Shown here: in pieces, positions 46,586 through 58,245 of the stretch
How positions within the stretch are numbered: the first letter of the stretch is position 1
How the letters are laid out: each line of letters begins with the position of its first letter
DNA from: Shinella zoogloeoides
GTDB taxonomy: Bacteria > Pseudomonadota > Alphaproteobacteria > Rhizobiales > Rhizobiaceae
Direction of reading: 5' to 3'
Assembly (NCBI RefSeq): GCF_020883495.1
Contig: NZ_CP086610.1
Span: 1,469,501 to 1,533,500 of the forward strand
DNA length: 64,000 nucleotides
Made by a program: the position numbers and the translations under genes
The notes under the pieces: model-generated
The model's database searches: none
Seen by the model: only the letters and a program-made list of their open reading frames with translations
Told to the model about the DNA's origin: nothing

Positions 46586-47611
46586 ATGATCTGCTTGAAA
46601 GATGAGCATTTGGCGATCCCCGATCTCTCAGCGCCGCTGGCGATAGGCAACCAGACCCTGCGCAACCGCGTGGTTCTGGCGCCGATGTCCGGCGTCACGG
46701 ACCTGCCGTTCCGCGATCTCGCCTGGCGTTTTGGCGCGGGCCTCGTGGTGACGGAGATGGTGGCGAGCCGGGAACTGGCGCTGAACGCCCGCGAAAGCTG
46801 GTCGCGCATCCGCAATTGCGGCATCCAGCCGCATATGGTGCAGCTCGCCGGCCGCGAGGCGCACTGGATGGCGGAGGCGGCGCGCATCGCGGAAGGCGAG
46901 GGCGCCGATATCGTCGATATCAATATGGGCTGCCCGGCCAAGAAGGTGATCGGCGGCTATTCCGGCTCCGCCCTGATGCGCGACCCGGACCATGCGCTCG
47001 GCCTGATCGAGGCGACCGTCAAGGCTGTGAAGGTGCCGGTGACGGTGAAGATGCGGCTCGGCTGGGATCACGATTCGCTGAATGCCCCGCATATCGCCTC
47101 GCGCGCCGAGGCCGCAGGCGCGGCGATGATCACCGTGCACGGACGCACCCGCATGCAGTTCTACGAGGGTAGGGCCGATTGGGACGCGATCCGCGCGGTG
47201 CGCGATGTGCTCTCCATCCCGCTCGTCGCCAATGGCGACGTCGATACGGCCGCGGACGCGCTGGAAATCCTGCGCCGCTCGGGTGCGGACGCCGTGATGG
47301 TTGGCCGCTCGGCGCAGGGGCGTCCCTGGCATCCGGCGGTTCTAGCCGGTGCGTGCGCGCATCCCTCGGCGGAAGAGGTCGCGGCGCTTGCCGTGGAGCA
47401 CTATCGCATGATGCTCGATTTCTACGGCGTGGAAGGTGGCCTCCGCCATGCGCGAAAACATGTCGGCTGGTATCTGGAGCGCTTCGCGCCGGCCCTGACG
47501 GGGCCTGCCAAGGCCGAAATCATGACCGCGCGCGACAGCAACTTCGTCGCCGGCCGGCTGGCGGAAACTCTGCTGGACGGCGCGACGCAGAAGCTCGGAG
47601 ATGCGGCATGA
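46586..47611 (+). CDS. dusB: tRNA-dihydrouridine synthase B (NifR3 type)
   Basis: 341 aa. It reduces uridines in the tRNA D-loop with FMN. Signature parts are [48 protein letters not shown] (catalytic Cys) and [10 protein letters not shown], followed by [17 protein letters not shown] 46586 is adjacent to AGGAA, so a TTG at 46595 with better spacing is an alternative. The stop overlaps the ntrB start (ATGA). dusB(nifR3)-ntrB-ntrC is a classic rhizobial operon. Confidence 0.95.
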   Translation: MICLKDEHLAIPDLSAPLAIGNQTLRNRVVLAPMSGVTDLPFRDLAWRFGAGLVVTEMVASRELALNARESWSRIRNCGIQPHMVQLAGREAHWMAEAARIAEGEGADIVDINMGCPAKKVIGGYSGSALMRDPDHALGLIEATVKAVKVPVTVKMRLGWDHDSLNAPHIASRAEAAGAAMITVHGRTRMQFYEGRADWDAIRAVRDVLSIPLVANGDVDTAADALEILRRSGADAVMVGRSAQGRPWHPAVLAGACAHPSAEEVAALAVEHYRMMLDFYGVEGGLRHARKHVGWYLERFAPALTGPAKAEIMTARDSNFVAGRLAETLLDGATQKLGDAA

Positions 47612-48755
47612 CCGGCAAGCCGATGGACCCGAATGCGGCCAAGGCCCCGGAACTTGCGCTCGCGGTACTCAACGCCATCCAGAACCCGGTGATCCTCGTC
47701 GATGCCGATGGGCTGATCGCCTTCGCCAACTGGGAGGCGGAATCCTTCTTCGGCGCGAGCGCCAGCCATCTCGCACGCCACAAGGTCTCGACCTTCATTC
47801 CCTTCGGTAGCCCGTTGCTGACGTTGATCGATCAAGTGCGCGAGCGCCGTGCGCCGGTCAACGAATATCGCGTCGATCTCAGTTCGCCCCGGCTCGGCGC
47901 GGAAAAGCTGGTGGATATCTATGTCGCGCCGGCAACGACGGAGCCGGGATCGGTGGTCGTCGTCATCCAGGAGCGTTCGATGGCGGATAAGATCGACCGC
48001 CAACTGACGCACCGCACGGCCGCGCGCTCGGTAACGGGCCTTGCCTCCATGCTGGCGCACGAGATCAAGAATCCGCTTTCCGGCATTCGCGGCGCGGCGC
48101 AGCTTCTGGAAACCTCCGTCATCGACGAGGACAGGGCGCTGACCCGCCTCATCTGCGACGAGACGGACCGCATCGTCTCGCTGGTCGACCGCATGGAGGT
48201 GTTTTCCGACGAACGGCCGGTGGATCGCGTGCCGATCAACATCCATGCCGTGCTCGACCATGTGAAGGCCGTCGCCAAGGCCGGCTTCGGGCGCAAGATC
48301 AGGATCACCGAGCTTTACGATCCGTCGCTGCCGCCGGTCTATGCCAATCGCGACCAGCTCGTGCAGGTCTTCCTCAACCTCATCAAGAACGCCTCGGAGG
48401 CCATCGGCGACCGGCCGGACGGCGAAATCCAGCTTACGACGGCCTACCGTCCGGGCATCCGCCTTTCCGTTGCCGGGACGCGCGAAAAAATCTCGCTGCC
48501 GCTGGAATTCTGCGTGCACGACAACGGCCCCGGCGTGCCGGCGGACCTGCTTCCCCACCTCTTCGATCCCTTCATCACCACGAAGACCAATGGCTCGGGC
48601 CTCGGTCTCGCACTGGTCGCCAAGATCATCGGCGGCCATGGCGGCATTGTGGAATGCGACAGCCAGGGATCGCGGACCACCTTCCGCGTGTTGATGCCGG
48701 CCTCCCGCGGCGTCAGCGAAGACGACGACATTTCCAAGATCAAAGGACATGATTG

Positions 48756-48756
<1 letters not shown>
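47608..48756 (+). CDS. ntrB: Nitrogen regulation sensor histidine kinase/phosphatase NtrB
   Basis: 382 aa, soluble. It has an N-terminal PAS domain ([21 protein letters not shown]), HisKA with the phospho-His in [12 protein letters not shown], and a HATPase domain (N box [12 protein letters not shown] boxes VHDNGPGVP and GSGLGLALV). It phosphorylates NtrC under control of PII proteins. The start overlaps the dusB stop and the stop shares a base with the ntrC start. Confidence 0.96.
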
Positions 48757-50210
<1,454 letters not shown>

Positions 50211-50310
50211 CTTTGCGGCCGGGAGCGTTGCATTTTGGCCACAATCTGTTGCTTGAGGGTAACAGGAGGGCTGGTGGTCGAATAGGCGCGCATGCCCGGC
50301 CGTCAGGAGC

Positions 50311-52683
50311 ATGGATGCGAATGCGACCGGTTCCACGCAGCCGGCGCCACTCCGCACAACGCGTAAGTGCGCCGACGCCCATGGGCGAACGGCCGGGGAA
50401 GCGATACGGCAGATGACCGACGGCGAGAGCCTGCTTTCGAACGAACAGGATGGCGGGGCGGTTTCCGATCGCCGCGCCTCGTTCGCCCTGCCGGGCCTGA
50501 TCCTGGCCGGCGGCGCGCTCGTCGCCGCCACGATTTCGCTTTTCATCCTGCTCGGCCTGACGCCGATCAAGCCCGAACCCAATGTCGTCATCGCCTCGGC
50601 GGCGATCAACGCGCTCTTCGTTGTCGGCCTGATGTTCCTCATCGGCCGCGAGATTTTGCGCCTGCTGCGCGCGCGCAGCCGTGGCCGCGCGGCCGCGCGG
50701 CTGCATGTGCGCATCGTGGCGTTGTTTTCCATCGTCGCCATCACGCCGGCGGTGCTCGTTGCCATCTTCGCCTCCATCACGCTGGATGTCGGCCTCGACC
50801 GCTGGTTCTCCATCCGCACCCAGTCCATCGTCAGCTCCTCGCTGAACGTCGCGCAGGCCTATGTGCTGGAAAATGCGAGCTACCTGCAGGGTCAGACGGT
50901 CTCGATGGCCAACGACCTCGAGCGCAACCGGCAGCTCTACAGCCTCGACCGCACGGGCTTCATCGACCTGATGACGCGGCAGGCGCGCGGGCGCGGCATG
51001 CTCGGCGCCTTCCTGCTGCGCGCCGACGGCTCGACGATCCTGAAGGCCAACATCCCGACCGAGAATCCGCTGCCGCCAATCCCGGAGGATGCGCTCCGGG
51101 CCTCGGCTGCCGGGCAGCCGACGCTGATCCCGCCGGGCACCACCAATCTCGTCGGCGCCATCATCAAGCTGGAAAACATCCCGGATGCGTTCCTCTACAC
51201 GATCCGCACGGTGGACCCCGAAGTCATGCGCTCCATGCGGATGATGGAGGAGAACACGGCGGAATACCGCGCACTGGAAACCGGCCGCACGCCGCTGCAG
51301 ATCGCCTTCGGCGTGCTCTATCTCGGTTTCGCGCTGATCGTTCTGCTCGCCGCGATCTGGACGGCCATCGCGGTCGCCGACCGGATCGTGCGGCCGATCC
51401 GCCAGCTCATCGGTGCGGCCGACAGCGTTGCTTCCGGCAATCTCGACGTCAGCGTGCCGGTTCGCGTGGCGGATGGCGACGTCGGTAATCTTTCGCGCAC
51501 CTTCAACAAGATGATTGCGGAAATCCGCGCGCAGCAGGACCAGATTCTCGACGCCAAGGACGAGGTGGATCACCGCCGCCGCTTCATCGAGGCCGTTCTG
51601 TCCGGCGTCACGGCCGCCGTCATCGGCGTGGAGGAGGACGGGCGGATCACCATCGCCAACCTTTCGGCGGAAATCCTGCTCGGGCGCGACGTCAATGCGC
51701 TCATCGGCATGCCGCTGGCGGAAGCCGCGCCGGAGATTGCCGCCGTGCTTGCCGAAGGCTCGACGCGCTACCGCAACGACCACCGCAAGCAGATCAACAT
51801 CATGCATGGCGGCAAGGAGCGGACGCTGAATGTGCAGGTGACGCGCGAAGAGGCGAAGGATGCGCAGGAATCCTACGTCGTCACCATCGACGATATTACC
51901 GACCTCGTCATCGCACAGCGCTCCACCGCCTGGGCGGACGTTGCACGCCGCATCGCGCACGAGATCAAGAACCCGCTGACGCCGATCCAGCTTTCCGCCG
52001 AGCGTATCCGCCGCCGTTACGGCAAGCAGATCGATCAGGAGGACCGCGCGGTCTTCGACCAATGTACCGACACCATCGTGCGACAGGTCGAGGATATCGG
52101 CCGCATGGTCGACGAGTTCTCCGCCTTCGCGCGCATGCCCAAGCCGACCAAGGAGCGCTCGGACCTGCGCAGCATCCTCAAGGATGCCGTGTTCCTGCGC
52201 GAGATGGGCAATACCCATGTCGTCTTCCGCAAGGAACTGGGCGATGTGGCGCTGTCGGGCCTGTTCGACGCGCGCATGCTGGGTCAGGCTTTCGGCAATC
52301 TCATCAAGAATGCGGTGGAGGCCATCGAGGCGCTGCCGCCGGAAGCCTCGCGCGACGAGCGCAAGATTCTCGTCCGTGCCGAGCCGGACGATGCGGGTCG
52401 GCGTTTCGTTGTCGATGTCATCGACAACGGCAAGGGCCTGCCGACCGAGAACCGGCATCGTATTCTCGAACCCTATATGACGATGCGCGAGAAGGGCACG
52501 GGCCTCGGCCTCGCAATCGTCAAGAAGATCATCGAAGACCATGGCGGGCAGCTTGAGCTGCACGACGCGCCTGCGGACTTCGATCACGGCCACGGGGCGA
52601 TGATCCGCGTGATCCTGCCCTATGAGGAAACGGCGGCCGCCGATGCGGACAATAAGAACAAGGAAATGAGCCATGGCGTCTGA
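50311..52683 (+). CDS. ntrY: Membrane sensor histidine kinase NtrY
   Basis: 790 aa. It has several N-terminal membrane segments (LPGLILAGGALVAATISLFILLG region, VIASAAINALFVVGLMFLIG, and RIVALFSIVAITPAVLVAIF), a periplasmic part, and a further segment before a HAMP domain (RIVRPIRQLIGAADSVASG). PAS, HisKA ([17 protein letters not shown]) and HATPase (FGNLIKNAVEAIE, GTGLGLAIVKKI) follow. ATG 50311 has CAGGAG very close; ATG 50413 is an alternative. Its stop lies inside the ntrX start region (11-bp overlap). Confidence 0.95.
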   Translation: MDANATGSTQPAPLRTTRKCADAHGRTAGEAIRQMTDGESLLSNEQDGGAVSDRRASFALPGLILAGGALVAATISLFILLGLTPIKPEPNVVIASAAINALFVVGLMFLIGREILRLLRARSRGRAAARLHVRIVALFSIVAITPAVLVAIFASITLDVGLDRWFSIRTQSIVSSSLNVAQAYVLENASYLQGQTVSMANDLERNRQLYSLDRTGFIDLMTRQARGRGMLGAFLLRADGSTILKANIPTENPLPPIPEDALRASAAGQPTLIPPGTTNLVGAIIKLENIPDAFLYTIRTVDPEVMRSMRMMEENTAEYRALETGRTPLQIAFGVLYLGFALIVLLAAIWTAIAVADRIVRPIRQLIGAADSVASGNLDVSVPVRVADGDVGNLSRTFNKMIAEIRAQQDQILDAKDEVDHRRRFIEAVLSGVTAAVIGVEEDGRITIANLSAEILLGRDVNALIGMPLAEAAPEIAAVLAEGSTRYRNDHRKQINIMHGGKERTLNVQVTREEAKDAQESYVVTIDDITDLVIAQRSTAWADVARRIAHEIKNPLTPIQLSAERIRRRYGKQIDQEDRAVFDQCTDTIVRQVEDIGRMVDEFSAFARMPKPTKERSDLRSILKDAVFLREMGNTHVVFRKELGDVALSGLFDARMLGQAFGNLIKNAVEAIEALPPEASRDERKILVRAEPDDAGRRFVVDVIDNGKGLPTENRHRILEPYMTMREKGTGLGLAIVKKIIEDHGGQLELHDAPADFDHGHGAMIRVILPYEETAAADADNKNKEMSHGV

Positions 52684-54037
52684 TATTCTTGTAGTGGACG
52701 ACGAGGAGGGCATCCGCGAGATCGTCTCCGGCATCCTTTCCGACGAGGGGCATGAAACGCGCACCGCCTTCGACAGCGACAGCGCGCTCGCCGCCATCAG
52801 CGACCGCGTGCCGCGTCTCGTCTTCCTCGATATCTGGATGCAGGGCAGCAAGCTCGACGGCCTCGCGCTATTGGACGAGATCAAGAGCCGGCACCCCGAC
52901 CTGCCGGTGGTGATGATTTCCGGCCACGGCAATATCGAGACCGCCGTTTCGGCGATCCGCCGCGGCGCCTACGATTTCATCGAAAAGCCCTTCAAGGCCG
53001 ACCGGCTGATCCTGATCGCCGAGCGCGCGCTGGAAAACTCCAAGCTGCGCCGCGAGGTGACGGAACTGAAGAAGCGTTCGGGCGATCCGGTCGAACTGAT
53101 CGGCACCTCCGTCGCCGTCTCGCAGCTTCGCCAGAACATCGAGAAGGTCTCCCCGACCAACAGCCGCATCATGATCCTCGGCCCCTCCGGCTCCGGCAAG
53201 GAACTGGTGGCGCGCATGATCCACCGCAAGTCGAGCCGCGCGGGCGGGCCGTTCGTCGTGCTGAACGCGGCGGCGATCACGCCGGAGCGCATGGAGATCG
53301 CGCTGTTCGGCACCGAGGGCACGCCCGGCCAGCCGCGCCGGACGGGCGCGCTGGAGGAGGCCCATGGCGGCATCCTCTATCTCGACGAGATCGGCGAGAT
53401 GCCGCGCGAAACGCAGAACAAGATTCTGCGCGTGCTCGTCGACCAGCAGTTCGAGCGCGTCGGCGGCTCCAAGCGGGTGAGGGTGGATGTGCGCATCATC
53501 TCCTCCACCGCCTACAATCTCGAAAGCCTGATCGCCGAGGGCGGCTTCCGCGAGGACCTCTATCATCGCCTCGCCGTGGTGCCGGTGCGCGTGCCGCCGC
53601 TGGCCGAGCGGCGCGAGGACATTCCCTTCCTCGTCGACATGTTCATGCGTCAGATCAGCGAGCAGGCCGGCATCCGCTCCCGCAAGATCGGCGACGATGC
53701 GCTCGCCGTGCTTCAGGCGCACGACTGGCCGGGCAACATCCGCCAGCTTCGCAACAATATCGAGCGCCTGATGATCCTCGCCCGCAGCGACGGTCCCGAT
53801 ACGCCGATAACCGCCGACATGCTGCCGACGGAAGTGGGCGACATGCTGCCGAAGATCTCGACGCAGGGCGACCAGCACATCATGACGCTGCCGCTGCGCG
53901 AGGCGCGTGAAATGTTCGAGCGTGACTATCTCATTGCCCAGATCAACCGCTTCGGCGGCAACATTTCCCGCACTGCTGAGTTCGTCGGCATGGAACGCTC
54001 CGCGCTCCATCGCAAACTGAAGTCGCTTGGCGTATAA
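52673..54037 (+). CDS. ntrX: Response regulator NtrX (AAA+ type, lacks the sigma-54 GAFTGA loop)
   Basis: 454 aa. The receiver has ILVVDDEEGIRE and Asp in LVFLDIWMQG. The AAA+ domain has Walker A GPSGSGKELVARM and Walker B GGILYLDEIGEMP. Where NtrC has GAFTGA, this protein has EGTPGQPRRTGALEEA, so the sigma-54 contact loop is absent. The C-terminal Fis-type HTH is RTAEFVGMERSALHRKLKSLG. AAGGAA precedes ATG 52673. It overlaps ntrY by 11 bp. It probably works as a sigma-70-type regulator or repressor. Confidence 0.95.
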   Translation: MASDILVVDDEEGIREIVSGILSDEGHETRTAFDSDSALAAISDRVPRLVFLDIWMQGSKLDGLALLDEIKSRHPDLPVVMISGHGNIETAVSAIRRGAYDFIEKPFKADRLILIAERALENSKLRREVTELKKRSGDPVELIGTSVAVSQLRQNIEKVSPTNSRIMILGPSGSGKELVARMIHRKSSRAGGPFVVLNAAAITPERMEIALFGTEGTPGQPRRTGALEEAHGGILYLDEIGEMPRETQNKILRVLVDQQFERVGGSKRVRVDVRIISSTAYNLESLIAEGGFREDLYHRLAVVPVRVPPLAERREDIPFLVDMFMRQISEQAGIRSRKIGDDALAVLQAHDWPGNIRQLRNNIERLMILARSDGPDTPITADMLPTEVGDMLPKISTQGDQHIMTLPLREAREMFERDYLIAQINRFGGNISRTAEFVGMERSALHRKLKSLGV

Positions 54038-54067
54038 GTCCCTCCGGGATTTGAGGGATTCGACGAT

Positions 54068-55444
54068 ATGAAGGTCATCATTTGCGGCGCAGGGCGCGTC
54101 GGTTACGGTATCGCGGAGCGCCTGTCCGAAGAGGGCAACGACGTTTCGGTGATCGACAACCAGCCCTCGCTGATCGCCGCCATTACGGAAACGCTCGATG
54201 TCAGCGGCATCGTCGGCCATGGCGCGCATCCCGAGGTGCTGGCCAAGGCCGGCGCGGACCAGGCCGACATGCTGATCGCCGTCACGCTGTTCGACGAGAT
54301 CAACATGGTCGCCTGCCAGGTCGCCCATTCACTGTTCAACGTGCCGACCAAGATCGCCCGCATTCGCTCGCAGAACTATCTGGCGCCGGAATATTCCGAC
54401 CTCTTTTCCCGCGAGAACCTGCCCATCGACGTCACCATCTCGCCCGAGGTGGAGGTGGGCAAGATGGTGCTGCGGCGCATCTCCTTCCCCGGCGCGACGG
54501 ACGTCGTGCGCTTTGCCGACGACCGTATCGTCATGGTCGCCATCGAGTGCATGGAGGATTGCCCGGTCGTCGAGACGCCGCTGAAGCAGCTCAGCGAACT
54601 CTTCCCGGACCTCAACGCCACCGTCACCGGCATCTATTCCAACGGAAAGCTCTCCGTTCCCAGCTCCTCCGACCAGCTTCATTCCGGCGATCTCGCCTAT
54701 GTGGTCTGCGACAAGGGGCATGTGCGGCGCACGCTGGCGCTCTTCGGGCATGAGGAGCAGGAGGCCGCCCGCATCGTCATCGCGGGTGGTGGCAATATCG
54801 GCTATTTCGTCGCCAAGGCCATCGAGGACTACCAGCCGAAGACCCGGTTGAAGATCATCGAGAGCGACCGCGAGCGCGCCGTCGCCATTGCCGACAAGCT
54901 GCGCAACACCGTCGTCCTGCACGGATCGGCGCTGGACCAGAAGATGCTGATGCAGGCCGATATCCAGGATGCGGACCTCATCGTCTCGCTGACCAACAAC
55001 GACCAGATCAACATTCTCGGCAGCGTCATGGCGCGCCGGCTGGGCTGCAAGCAGAACCTCGTGCTGATCAACGATCCGGCCTATGAGGATTTCACCAAGA
55101 CCCTAGGTATCGACGCACATATCAACCCGCGCGCCGTCACGATCTCCGGCATCCTCCAGCATGTCCGCAAGGGCCGCATCCGCTCGGTCTATGCCGTGCA
55201 GAAGGGGGCGGCCGAGGTGATCGAGGCGGAGGCGCTGGAGACCTCGCCGCTCGTCGGCAAGCCGCTGCGCGATATCGAGCTGCCGCCCGGCATCCGCATC
55301 GGCGCGGTCTACCGAGACCAGACGGTGATCCGCCCGGACGGCAACACCAAGATCAAGGCGAAGGACCGCGTCGTGCTCTTCGCCGCCGCGGGGGCCGTGC
55401 GTCACGTCGAGCAGCTCTTCCGCGTCAGCATCCAGTATTTCTAG
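54068..55444 (+). CDS. trkA: Trk potassium uptake regulatory NAD-binding protein TrkA
   Basis: 458 aa. It has two RCK units, each with a Rossmann fold and a TrkA_C domain. The first nucleotide loop is MKVIICGAGRVGYGIAERL and the second RIVIAGGGNIGYFVAKAI. It binds NAD(H) and gates the TrkH/KtrB-type K+ channel at the inner membrane. ntrYX-trkA is a conserved neighbourhood in Rhizobiales. Confidence 0.95.
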   Translation: MKVIICGAGRVGYGIAERLSEEGNDVSVIDNQPSLIAAITETLDVSGIVGHGAHPEVLAKAGADQADMLIAVTLFDEINMVACQVAHSLFNVPTKIARIRSQNYLAPEYSDLFSRENLPIDVTISPEVEVGKMVLRRISFPGATDVVRFADDRIVMVAIECMEDCPVVETPLKQLSELFPDLNATVTGIYSNGKLSVPSSSDQLHSGDLAYVVCDKGHVRRTLALFGHEEQEAARIVIAGGGNIGYFVAKAIEDYQPKTRLKIIESDRERAVAIADKLRNTVVLHGSALDQKMLMQADIQDADLIVSLTNNDQINILGSVMARRLGCKQNLVLINDPAYEDFTKTLGIDAHINPRAVTISGILQHVRKGRIRSVYAVQKGAAEVIEAEALETSPLVGKPLRDIELPPGIRIGAVYRDQTVIRPDGNTKIKAKDRVVLFAAAGAVRHVEQLFRVSIQYF

Positions 55445-55451
55445 GAAAGCC

Positions 55452-56315
55452 ATGCCCCGTTTCGCCTATGTCAACGGCCGATATGTCCGCCACGCGGATG
55501 CCGCGGTGCATATCGACGATCGCGGCTTCGTCTTCGCGGACTCGGTCTACGAAGTCTGCCAGATACAGCAGGGCTATATCGTGGACCTGACGCGCCATCT
55601 CGACCGGCTGGACCGCTCGCTCGGCGAACTGCGCATGCGCCCGCCGATGCCGCGCGCCGCGCTGGTCGCTATCATGCGCGAGGTGCTGCGCCGCAACCGC
55701 GTCGTCAACGGTATGGTCTATCTCCAGGTAACGCGCGGCGTCGCCCGGCGCGACCATGTCTTTCCCTTGCCGGACGTGCGCCCCACGCTCGTCGTCACGG
55801 CAAAGTCTCTCAACCCGGCGGTGAACGCCGCGAAATACGCTGCCGGTATCAAGGCGGCGACGGCGCCCGACAATCGCTGGGGCAGGGTGGATATCAAGAC
55901 GGTCGGCCTGCTGCCAAACGTGCTGGCGCGCCAGCAGGCGAAGGAGGCGGGCGCGCAGGAGGCGATTTTCGTCGATGCGGACGGCCATGTGACGGAAGGC
56001 GGCGCGACGAACCTGTGGATCGTCGACAAGGCCGGAAAACTCGTCACGCGCCCGGCCGACCATGCGATCCTGCGCGGCATCACGCGCACGACCCTGATGG
56101 ACGTCGCCGCCAGGATCGGCATCGAGGTCGAGGAGAGGCGTTTTACCGTCGCGGAAATGCTGGAAGCCCGGGAAGTCTTCGTGACCGGGGCGACGACGAT
56201 CTGCCTGCCGGTGGTTTCCATCGACGGCACGACCATCGCCAACGGTCATCCCGGCATGACCGCGCAGAAAATCCGGGAGGCCTTTTTCGCCGTTGCGGAG
56301 AAGACCGCGATTTGA
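55452..56315 (+). CDS. dat: D-amino-acid aminotransferase
   Basis: 287 aa, a fold-type IV PLP enzyme. It has FAYVNGRYVRHADAAVHIDDRGFVFADSVYE at the start and the PLP Lys in WGRVDIKTVGLLPNVLARQ. The substrate/phosphate region is QEAIFVDADGHVTEGGATNLWIV and TGATTICLPVV. It interconverts D-alanine, D-glutamate and other D-amino acids with 2-oxo acids. It lies 7 bp after trkA and before hfq; this order is common in rhizobia. Confidence 0.9.
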   Translation: MPRFAYVNGRYVRHADAAVHIDDRGFVFADSVYEVCQIQQGYIVDLTRHLDRLDRSLGELRMRPPMPRAALVAIMREVLRRNRVVNGMVYLQVTRGVARRDHVFPLPDVRPTLVVTAKSLNPAVNAAKYAAGIKAATAPDNRWGRVDIKTVGLLPNVLARQQAKEAGAQEAIFVDADGHVTEGGATNLWIVDKAGKLVTRPADHAILRGITRTTLMDVAARIGIEVEERRFTVAEMLEAREVFVTGATTICLPVVSIDGTTIANGHPGMTAQKIREAFFAVAEKTAI

Positions 56316-56411
56316 TACCAAAATCGGCGGTCCGGGTGCCAAGCCGGGCCTGGGGACATTTATTTTCAGTCAACCGGTCTCAAGGGCCGGCAATCAGAAA
56401 GAAGCGGCGCC

Positions 56412-56654
56412 ATGGCGGAACGTTCTCAGAACCTGCAGGATCTTTTTCTTAATACCGTTCGCAAGCAGAAGATTTCCCTGACGATCTTCCTCATCAACGG
56501 GGTCAAGCTGACCGGGGTTGTCACCTCCTTCGACAATTTCTGCGTGCTGCTCCGTCGCGACGGTCATTCGCAGCTCGTGTACAAGCACGCGATCTCCACC
56601 ATCATGCCCGGCCAGCCGCTGCAGATGTTCGAGACCGAGGAAAGCGGCTCCTGA
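56412..56654 (+). CDS. hfq: RNA-binding protein Hfq
   Basis: 80 aa. Sm1 ([27 protein letters not shown]) and Sm2 ([11 protein letters not shown], with the YKHA motif) are complete. It forms hexamers that pair sRNAs with mRNAs. The short C-terminus is usual for Rhizobiales. The ATG at 56412 follows AAAGAAGCGGCGCC. It is followed by hflX. Confidence 0.98.
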   Translation: MAERSQNLQDLFLNTVRKQKISLTIFLINGVKLTGVVTSFDNFCVLLRRDGHSQLVYKHAISTIMPGQPLQMFETEESGS

Positions 56655-56731
56655 CAGGACCCAAGACCATTAGCAAATCCGACATAGCCAAGGATTCCAT
56701 CGTTCCGGAAGCTGAAAAGCACCGGGACGAT

Positions 56732-58057
56732 ATGCGTGCCGTCGTCATCGTGCCGGTGCTTAAGGCCGCGCGTGGAAAACCCGATCCGGCGGCGCCCGCG
56801 CCCCGGTCCGACGAGGCGCGACTGGAAGAGGCCATCGGCCTTGCGCGCGCCATCGACCTGACGATTGCCGCATCGGCCATCGTGCCCGTCAGCCAGCCGA
56901 AGCCCGGCACGCTGCTCGGCACCGGCAAGATCGCGGAGATCAAGGCGCTGCTCGACGAGCACGACGCCGGCCTCGTCATCGTCGATCATCCCCTGACGCC
57001 GGTGCAGCAGCGCAATCTGGAAAAGGAATGGGCCGCCAAGGTCATCGACCGCACGGGCCTCATCCTCGAAATCTTCGGCCGCCGTGCCTCCACCAAGGAA
57101 GGCACGCTGCAGGTCGAGCTTGCCCATCTCAATTACCAGCGCGGCCGTCTCGTGCGAAGCTGGACCCACCTTGAACGCCAGCGCGGCGGCGCGGGCTTCA
57201 TGGGCGGCCCGGGTGAAACGCAGATCGAGGCCGACCGCCGCGTCTTGCAGGACAAGATCGTCAAGCTGGAGCGCGAGCTGGAGCAGGTGCGCCGCACCCG
57301 CCAGCTTCACCGCTCCAAGCGCAAGAAGGTGCCGCATCCCATCGTGGCGCTCGTCGGCTATACCAATGCCGGCAAGTCGACGCTGTTCAACCGTATCACC
57401 GGGGCAGGGGTTCTGGCGGAAGATATGCTCTTCGCCACGCTCGACCCGACGCTGCGCCGCATGAAGCTGCCGCAGGGCCGCACCGTCATCCTGTCCGATA
57501 CCGTGGGCTTCATCTCCAACCTGCCGACCCACCTCGTCGCCGCCTTCCGTGCGACGCTGGAAGAGGTGCTGGAGGCGGACCTGATCCTTCATGTGCGCGA
57601 CATGTCCGACCCGGACAACGCTGCGCAGTCCTCGGACGTGCTGCGCATCCTCGCCGATCTCGGTATCGACGAGAAGGACGGCGCGGAACGCATCCTCGAA
57701 GTCTGGAACAAGATCGACCGGCTGGAGCCGGAGGCGCGCGAGGCGCTGGTGCAGAAGGCCGGGACCCAGCCGAACGTGATGGCCGTCTCCGCCATTTCGG
57801 GCGAGGGCGTCGATGCGCTGCTGGCCGAAATCAACCGGCGGCTCTCCGGCGTTCTGGTGGATCGCGATGTCATCGTGCCGGTGATGCAGTTGCAGCTTCT
57901 GCCGTGGATCTACGACCATTCCATCGTCGATGCCCGCGAGGACCTCGAAGACGGCAATGTGCGGCTGGAACTGCGGCTGACGGAAACGGAAGCGGCGGAA
58001 CTGGACCGCCGTCTCGGCATCGGCCAGAGGCCGGCGCGCGAGGATTGGGAGCGCTGA
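56732..58057 (+). CDS. hflX: Ribosome-splitting GTPase HflX
   Basis: 441 aa from ATG 56732. It has the HflX N-domain (PGTLLGTGKIAEIKALLDEH), the Gly-rich segment GGAGFMGGPGETQIEADRR, and the G domain with G1 GYTNAGKST, G3 DTVGFISNLP and G4 NKID. The coding-like frame extends upstream without a stop to the hfq end (ISKSDIAKDSIVPEAEKHRDD), and an ATT at 56669 with AGGA about 10 nt before it could be a rare start that adds 21 residues. The hfq-hflX pair is widely conserved. Confidence 0.93.
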   Translation: MRAVVIVPVLKAARGKPDPAAPAPRSDEARLEEAIGLARAIDLTIAASAIVPVSQPKPGTLLGTGKIAEIKALLDEHDAGLVIVDHPLTPVQQRNLEKEWAAKVIDRTGLILEIFGRRASTKEGTLQVELAHLNYQRGRLVRSWTHLERQRGGAGFMGGPGETQIEADRRVLQDKIVKLERELEQVRRTRQLHRSKRKKVPHPIVALVGYTNAGKSTLFNRITGAGVLAEDMLFATLDPTLRRMKLPQGRTVILSDTVGFISNLPTHLVAAFRATLEEVLEADLILHVRDMSDPDNAAQSSDVLRILADLGIDEKDGAERILEVWNKIDRLEPEAREALVQKAGTQPNVMAVSAISGEGVDALLAEINRRLSGVLVDRDVIVPVMQLQLLPWIYDHSIVDAREDLEDGNVRLELRLTETEAAELDRRLGIGQRPAREDWER

Positions 58058-58078
58058 GGGCGCGCGCATTCGCGAACG

Positions 58079-58236
58079 CCCCTCATCCGCCTGTCGGCAC
58101 CTTCTCCCCGCAGGCCGGGCGAAGGGGTATGCCGGGCCGGCTTCCTGAAAATCAACCGTCCGGGAGGGAGTGAGGCATGGCCTCCTGCCCCTTCTCCCCG
58201 CTTGCGGGGAGAAGGTCGCGGCAGCGGGATGAGGGG
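58079..58236. repeat. RIME-like intergenic repeat, two inverted copies
   Basis: Copy 1 (58079-58127) runs CCCCTCATCCGCC...GAAGGGG. Copy 2 (58188-58236) runs the opposite way, CCCCTTCTCCCCGC...GATGAGGGG, with a long CCTTCTCCCCGC / GCGGGGAGAAGG hairpin. The core words match the Rhizobium-specific intergenic mosaic element. It may end both hflX and the convergent mazG transcripts. Confidence 0.75.
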
Positions 58237-58245
58237 CAATGCCTC

